A stretch of DNA of 64,000 nt, taken from contig SHYX01000012.1 in NCBI GenBank assembly GCA_009692585.1, forward strand, positions 1-64,000, written 5' to 3'. A program made the position numbers and the translations under genes. The stretch comes from Myxococcales bacterium. GTDB lineage: Bacteria > Myxococcota > UBA796 > SXON01. Shown here in pieces: positions 61,590 through 64,000 of this stretch. Every line of letters starts with the position of its first letter. The first letter of the stretch is position 1. The notes under the pieces were generated by a model that was not told the origin of the DNA, did not search any database, and worked only from the letters and a program-made list of their open reading frames with translations.

Positions 61590-62992
61590 GAGCGCTCCCG
61601 GGCGGCGGTGGTGACCGTGCTGATGTAGTCGATGAGATCGATGCGGGTGATGATGTCGAGGGGTTGGCCTTTGTCGTCAATCAGGAAGGCCACCTTGGCG
61701 CGCTTGAACAGCTCGGTGAGCACGCCCACGTCGGTCTCTGCGTCCACGGTGCAGAAGTTCGCCTCGGCCAGCGCGCGCACGTCGCCGCTGCCACGTTTGC
61801 TGCCCGCGGTGTCGAGCGCGCGCTCCAACAGTCGCGACTCGTGCAGCACGCCCACCACCTTGCCGTCATCCACGACCGGCACCTGCGACACGCCGTGCAG
61901 CTTCATCATCCCGATTACCTCGACCACCTTCTGTTGGGGGTCGGCGGCGATGAGGTCCCGTTGGACGCCCTTGTTCTCGATGAGGTCGCGCACCTGGCCC
62001 AGGCTGAGCTCCGGCTCCAGGAAGCCGTTCTCGCGCATCCAGTTGTCGTTGTAGACCCGCGAAAGGTAGCGGGCGCCGCCGTCGGGAAGGATCACCACCG
62101 CGCGTGTGGTCACGGTCGCGTTCTGGCGCATCCACTTGATCGCCCCGGCCACCGCGGCGCCGCTGGACGACCCGGCGAAGATGCCCTCTTCTCTCGCCAG
62201 CCGCCGGGTGGTGGTGAAGCTCTCCTTGTCGTTGACGCGCACGACGTCGTCCACGAACGAAAAGTCCATCGTCGCCGGCAGGAAGTCCTCGCCGATGCCC
62301 TCGACCTTGTAGGCGTAGGGCTTGGTGAGCTGACCGGTGTGGAAATAGTCGTAGTACAACGAGCCCACCGGGTCCACGCCCACCACCTTGAGTTTGGGGT
62401 TCTTCTCCTTGAGGAACCGACCCGCGCCCGAGATCGTGCCCCCGGTGGCCAATCCGCACACCAACACATCGAGCTTCCCGGCAAACTGTTCCCACAGCTC
62501 CGGGCCGGTGCTTCGATAGTGCCCTTCGGCGTTCTGGGGGTTGTTGTATTGGTCCGCGTAGACGGCGCCCGGCGTCTCTTCAACCACCCGCTTCGCCACC
62601 GAAAAGGAGCTCTTCGGGTCGTCGGCCGGGACGTCCGCGGGGGTGATGATCACCCGGGCACCGAACGCGCGGAGCACCGCTCGGTTCTCGTCCGATGGTT
62701 TCTCCGGCATGACGAACACGCTCTTGTACCCACGCACGGCCGCGATCATCGCCAGGCCGCCCCCGGTGTTGCCCGAGGTCGCCTCGACGATGGTGCCGCC
62801 CGCCTTGAGCCGGCCGCTCTGTTCCATCTCGTCGACCATGCGGACCGCCATCCGATCGCCCACCGACCCGCCCGGATTCAGCGCCTCAATCTTGGCATAG
62901 AGCGAGCCCGGCATGCCTGAGGCGACCCGGTTGAGCAGCACCGTCGGCGTGTTGCCGACCGCATCCAGCAGGGTGTCGTAGACGCGACGCAT
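61586..62992 (-). CDS. Cystathionine beta-synthase-type protein with CBS pair; PLP lysine replaced
   Basis: A 468-aa protein with a fold-type II PLP domain (about 1-330) and two CBS motifs at the C-terminus (about 345-460). 'VEATSGNTGGGLAM' (phosphate loop for substrate) and 'GLATGGTISGAGRFL' (PLP phosphate loop) are good. But the Schiff-base position, normally Lys in 'NPGGSVKDR', reads 'NPGGSVGDR', from codon GGC at 62858-62860. If this is really the only copy of that Lys, the enzyme cannot form the internal aldimine. Otherwise fit for condensing serine and homocysteine, or making cysteine. First gene of the operon. Starts at ATG 62992. Confidence 0.8.
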   Translation of the reverse strand: MRRVYDTLLDAVGNTPTVLLNRVASGMPGSLYAKIEALNPGGSVGDRMAVRMVDEMEQSGRLKAGGTIVEATSGNTGGGLAMIAAVRGYKSVFVMPEKPSDENRAVLRAFGARVIITPADVPADDPKSSFSVAKRVVEETPGAVYADQYNNPQNAEGHYRSTGPELWEQFAGKLDVLVCGLATGGTISGAGRFLKEKNPKLKVVGVDPVGSLYYDYFHTGQLTKPYAYKVEGIGEDFLPATMDFSFVDDVVRVNDKESFTTTRRLAREEGIFAGSSSGAAVAGAIKWMRQNATVTTRAVVILPDGGARYLSRVYNDNWMRENGFLEPELSLGQVRDLIENKGVQRDLIAADPQQKVVEVIGMMKLHGVSQVPVVDDGKVVGVLHESRLLERALDTAGSKRGSGDVRALAEANFCTVDAETDVGVLTELFKRAKVAFLIDDKGQPLDIITRIDLIDYISTVTTAARERS

Positions 62993-63104
62993 GGTGTTCC
63001 TGGCGAGGGACGGCGGATATCCCGAGCCCGGGGCGCCAGCGACCCGGAGTGCTCCGAGCCGGGGTGGCAGGCGCAACGATCCTCGGTGTGCCGCCGGCGC
63101 GCGT

Positions 63105-63672
63105 TCATTCGGCCGCCGTGGTCAGCCAGTCGCGACACCCGTCGAACATCCACACCGCGGCCCCGTTTTCCCCCGTGCCCTCCGTCGAGACGAGCACTTC
63201 GTCGGCGCCGTCACCATTCATGTCGGGGACCAGCATGGCGCCCTGGGCCGCCACGCCCGTCATGATCGGTCCAGCGCCATCCTTGCCCCGGAAGCCTTGA
63301 GAATCGTTCCCGTGGTCCTCCGAGTCGTAAAGGAGCGCGGGCGAGCAGCGGGCCGCGGACGAAGGCCACGTCGTCCCGTACCCGGCCGCGCTCGAACTGG
63401 CCGAACGGGCCGGTGGGGAACGGCGATCATCAGGTCGTCCAGGCCATCGCCGTCGAGATCCCTCGCGAGAACGGCCTCCACACGCCCTTCGAAGGTCAAC
63501 CGCACGGGTAGCTCCCACGCGTTGACGGGGGCCGAGGGCGTCGAGGGTACGAGCGTGAATACCCCAGCATCATCCCTGGACTCGCCGCCCAACCACAGCC
63601 CGTCCCCGGGGAAGGCTGGATCAACCGTCAACCCGCCGAATAGCCGGTTGAGATTCGCTAGTACCTCGCGTC
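63105..63672 (-). pseudogene. Frameshifted FG-GAP/integrin-like protein
   Basis: Three pieces in different frames on the minus strand. From about 63670: 'LANLNRLFGGLTVDPAFPGD' to 'ARDLDGDGLDDLMIAVP' (FG-GAP Ca loop); then 'FPTGPFGQFERGRVRDDVAF'; then 'DSEDHGNDSQGFRGKDG' to 'VPDMNGDGADEVLVSTEG' and a stop at 63105. An N-terminal signal is not seen; a stop codon precedes the first piece. A once-secreted propeller protein now broken, unless sequencing errors explain the frames. Confidence 0.5.
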
Positions 63673-63676
63673 AGGG

Positions 63677-64000
63677 GTGTTGATCGGCAACATCGTCGTC
63701 ACTCTATCTCCGGTAGCTCGGCTCGCGGCCAGCACGCGGCGGCTACGCGCGGCGCCGGGAGTCTTGGCGGCTGGAGCGCGCGCGCGATGTTGTCGGGCGC
63801 GTTGCACCGTCGGCCCTTACGGGGGGCGCGGGATCAGAGTTTGTGGTGAGCGTTTGGCAGCCGGGACCGAAAACGGGGAGAGCCGACTCTGGGTGCAGGG
63901 AATGGGGGCCCACCTCCTGTCCTATGACGACTTCTCGTCGCCCGTGCTCGACGCGGCCGCGCGACCGCGCCTGTGCTGCGAGTTCCCCGACGGTAAAACC
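63677..64000. other. Right edge; possible start of a plus-strand gene
   Basis: No complete gene. In the last 100-150 bp a plus frame is open to the edge, reading 'GMGAHLLSYDDFSSPVLDAA' from ATG 63902 (or an upstream GTG 63890) on; it may be the beginning of a gene outside the window. The stretch 63677-63880 shows nothing recognisable. Confidence 0.3.

Noticed and set aside
63054..63087. SAH-riboswitch-like CCGAGG...GGCTCGG upstream of the CBS gene
   Set aside because: The outer stem and part of the core are similar, but the conserved GAGCGCUGC core is altered and the downstream pseudoknot strand is not found.

Overview
High-GC chromosomal DNA from a Gram-negative bacterium. It carries lpxC, two RND pumps with a TolC-type channel, an OmpA-family protein and many lipoproteins. 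Asp/Thr-rich lipoprotein linkers, MopE-like Asp-rich repeats and two C-termini of the MYXO-CTERM type (Gly/Cys motif, hydrophobic segment, Arg cluster) point to Myxococcota or a close relative. That assignment rests on sequence style; there is no marker-gene phylogeny behind it.

Layout. 1-4.6 kb: the edge of a Cys-rich gene, then a NtrB/NtrC-type two-component system with a secreted repeat protein between kinase and regulator, then a DUF805-SRPBCC membrane protein. 4.9-15.4 kb: an efflux locus (adaptor, RND, RND, TolC) with a lipoprotein amine oxidase on the opposite strand in the middle. 15.5-23.2 kb: HEAT-repeat protein, PilP-like lipoprotein, GAF/HD-GYP phosphodiesterase, fused isobutyryl-CoA mutase icmF, and a Thr/Asp-rich lipoprotein. 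23.4-26.9 kb: lipA, E1-beta-like, E2 and E1-alpha-like genes with overlapping or near-overlapping ends; both E1 halves lack thiamine-diphosphate signatures. 27-34 kb: a broken FG-GAP lipoprotein, a membrane protein, an enoyl-CoA reductase-like SDR, hisS, cphA and ogt. 34.1-36.1 kb: ftsQ and ftsZ with no ftsA between them. 36.1-43.4 kb: an accessory zone with two lipoproteins, a group II intron remnant, and a three-gene operon of secreted FlgT-like proteins bracketed by a perfect 65-bp direct repeat derived from a four-helix-bundle (23S rRNA intervening-sequence) gene. 43.4-48 kb: phoU, a small MshEN-like protein, tRNA-Met, a Rieske oxygenase, and a ruvB-DUF192-lpxC operon. 48-54.6 kb: three surface-protein genes (beta-propeller, giant beta-helix/MopE protein, OmpA), each preceded by the same 34-bp promoter-like block. 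54.6-59.6 kb: a degenerate signalling protein, a LecA-like protein with an SGNH hydrolase, a glycosyltransferase and a deleted thiol-oxidoreductase remnant. 59.6-63 kb: a CBS - cystathionine gamma-synthase/lyase - DyP peroxidase operon. 63-64 kb: a frameshifted FG-GAP gene and the window edge.

Regulatory patterns. At nine gene starts a TA-initial hexamer sits exactly 6 bases before the start codon, as expected for leaderless mRNAs. The three surface genes instead share a different element resembling a sigma-28 or other alternative-sigma promoter.

Most promising leads: the E1-degenerate 2-oxoacid dehydrogenase operon, the shared surface-gene promoter, the repeat-bracketed FlgT-like operon, the Cys-repeat protein inside a two-component operon, and a CBS-type enzyme whose PLP lysine position is glycine. 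All motif calls were made by eye; no alignment or database search was possible.
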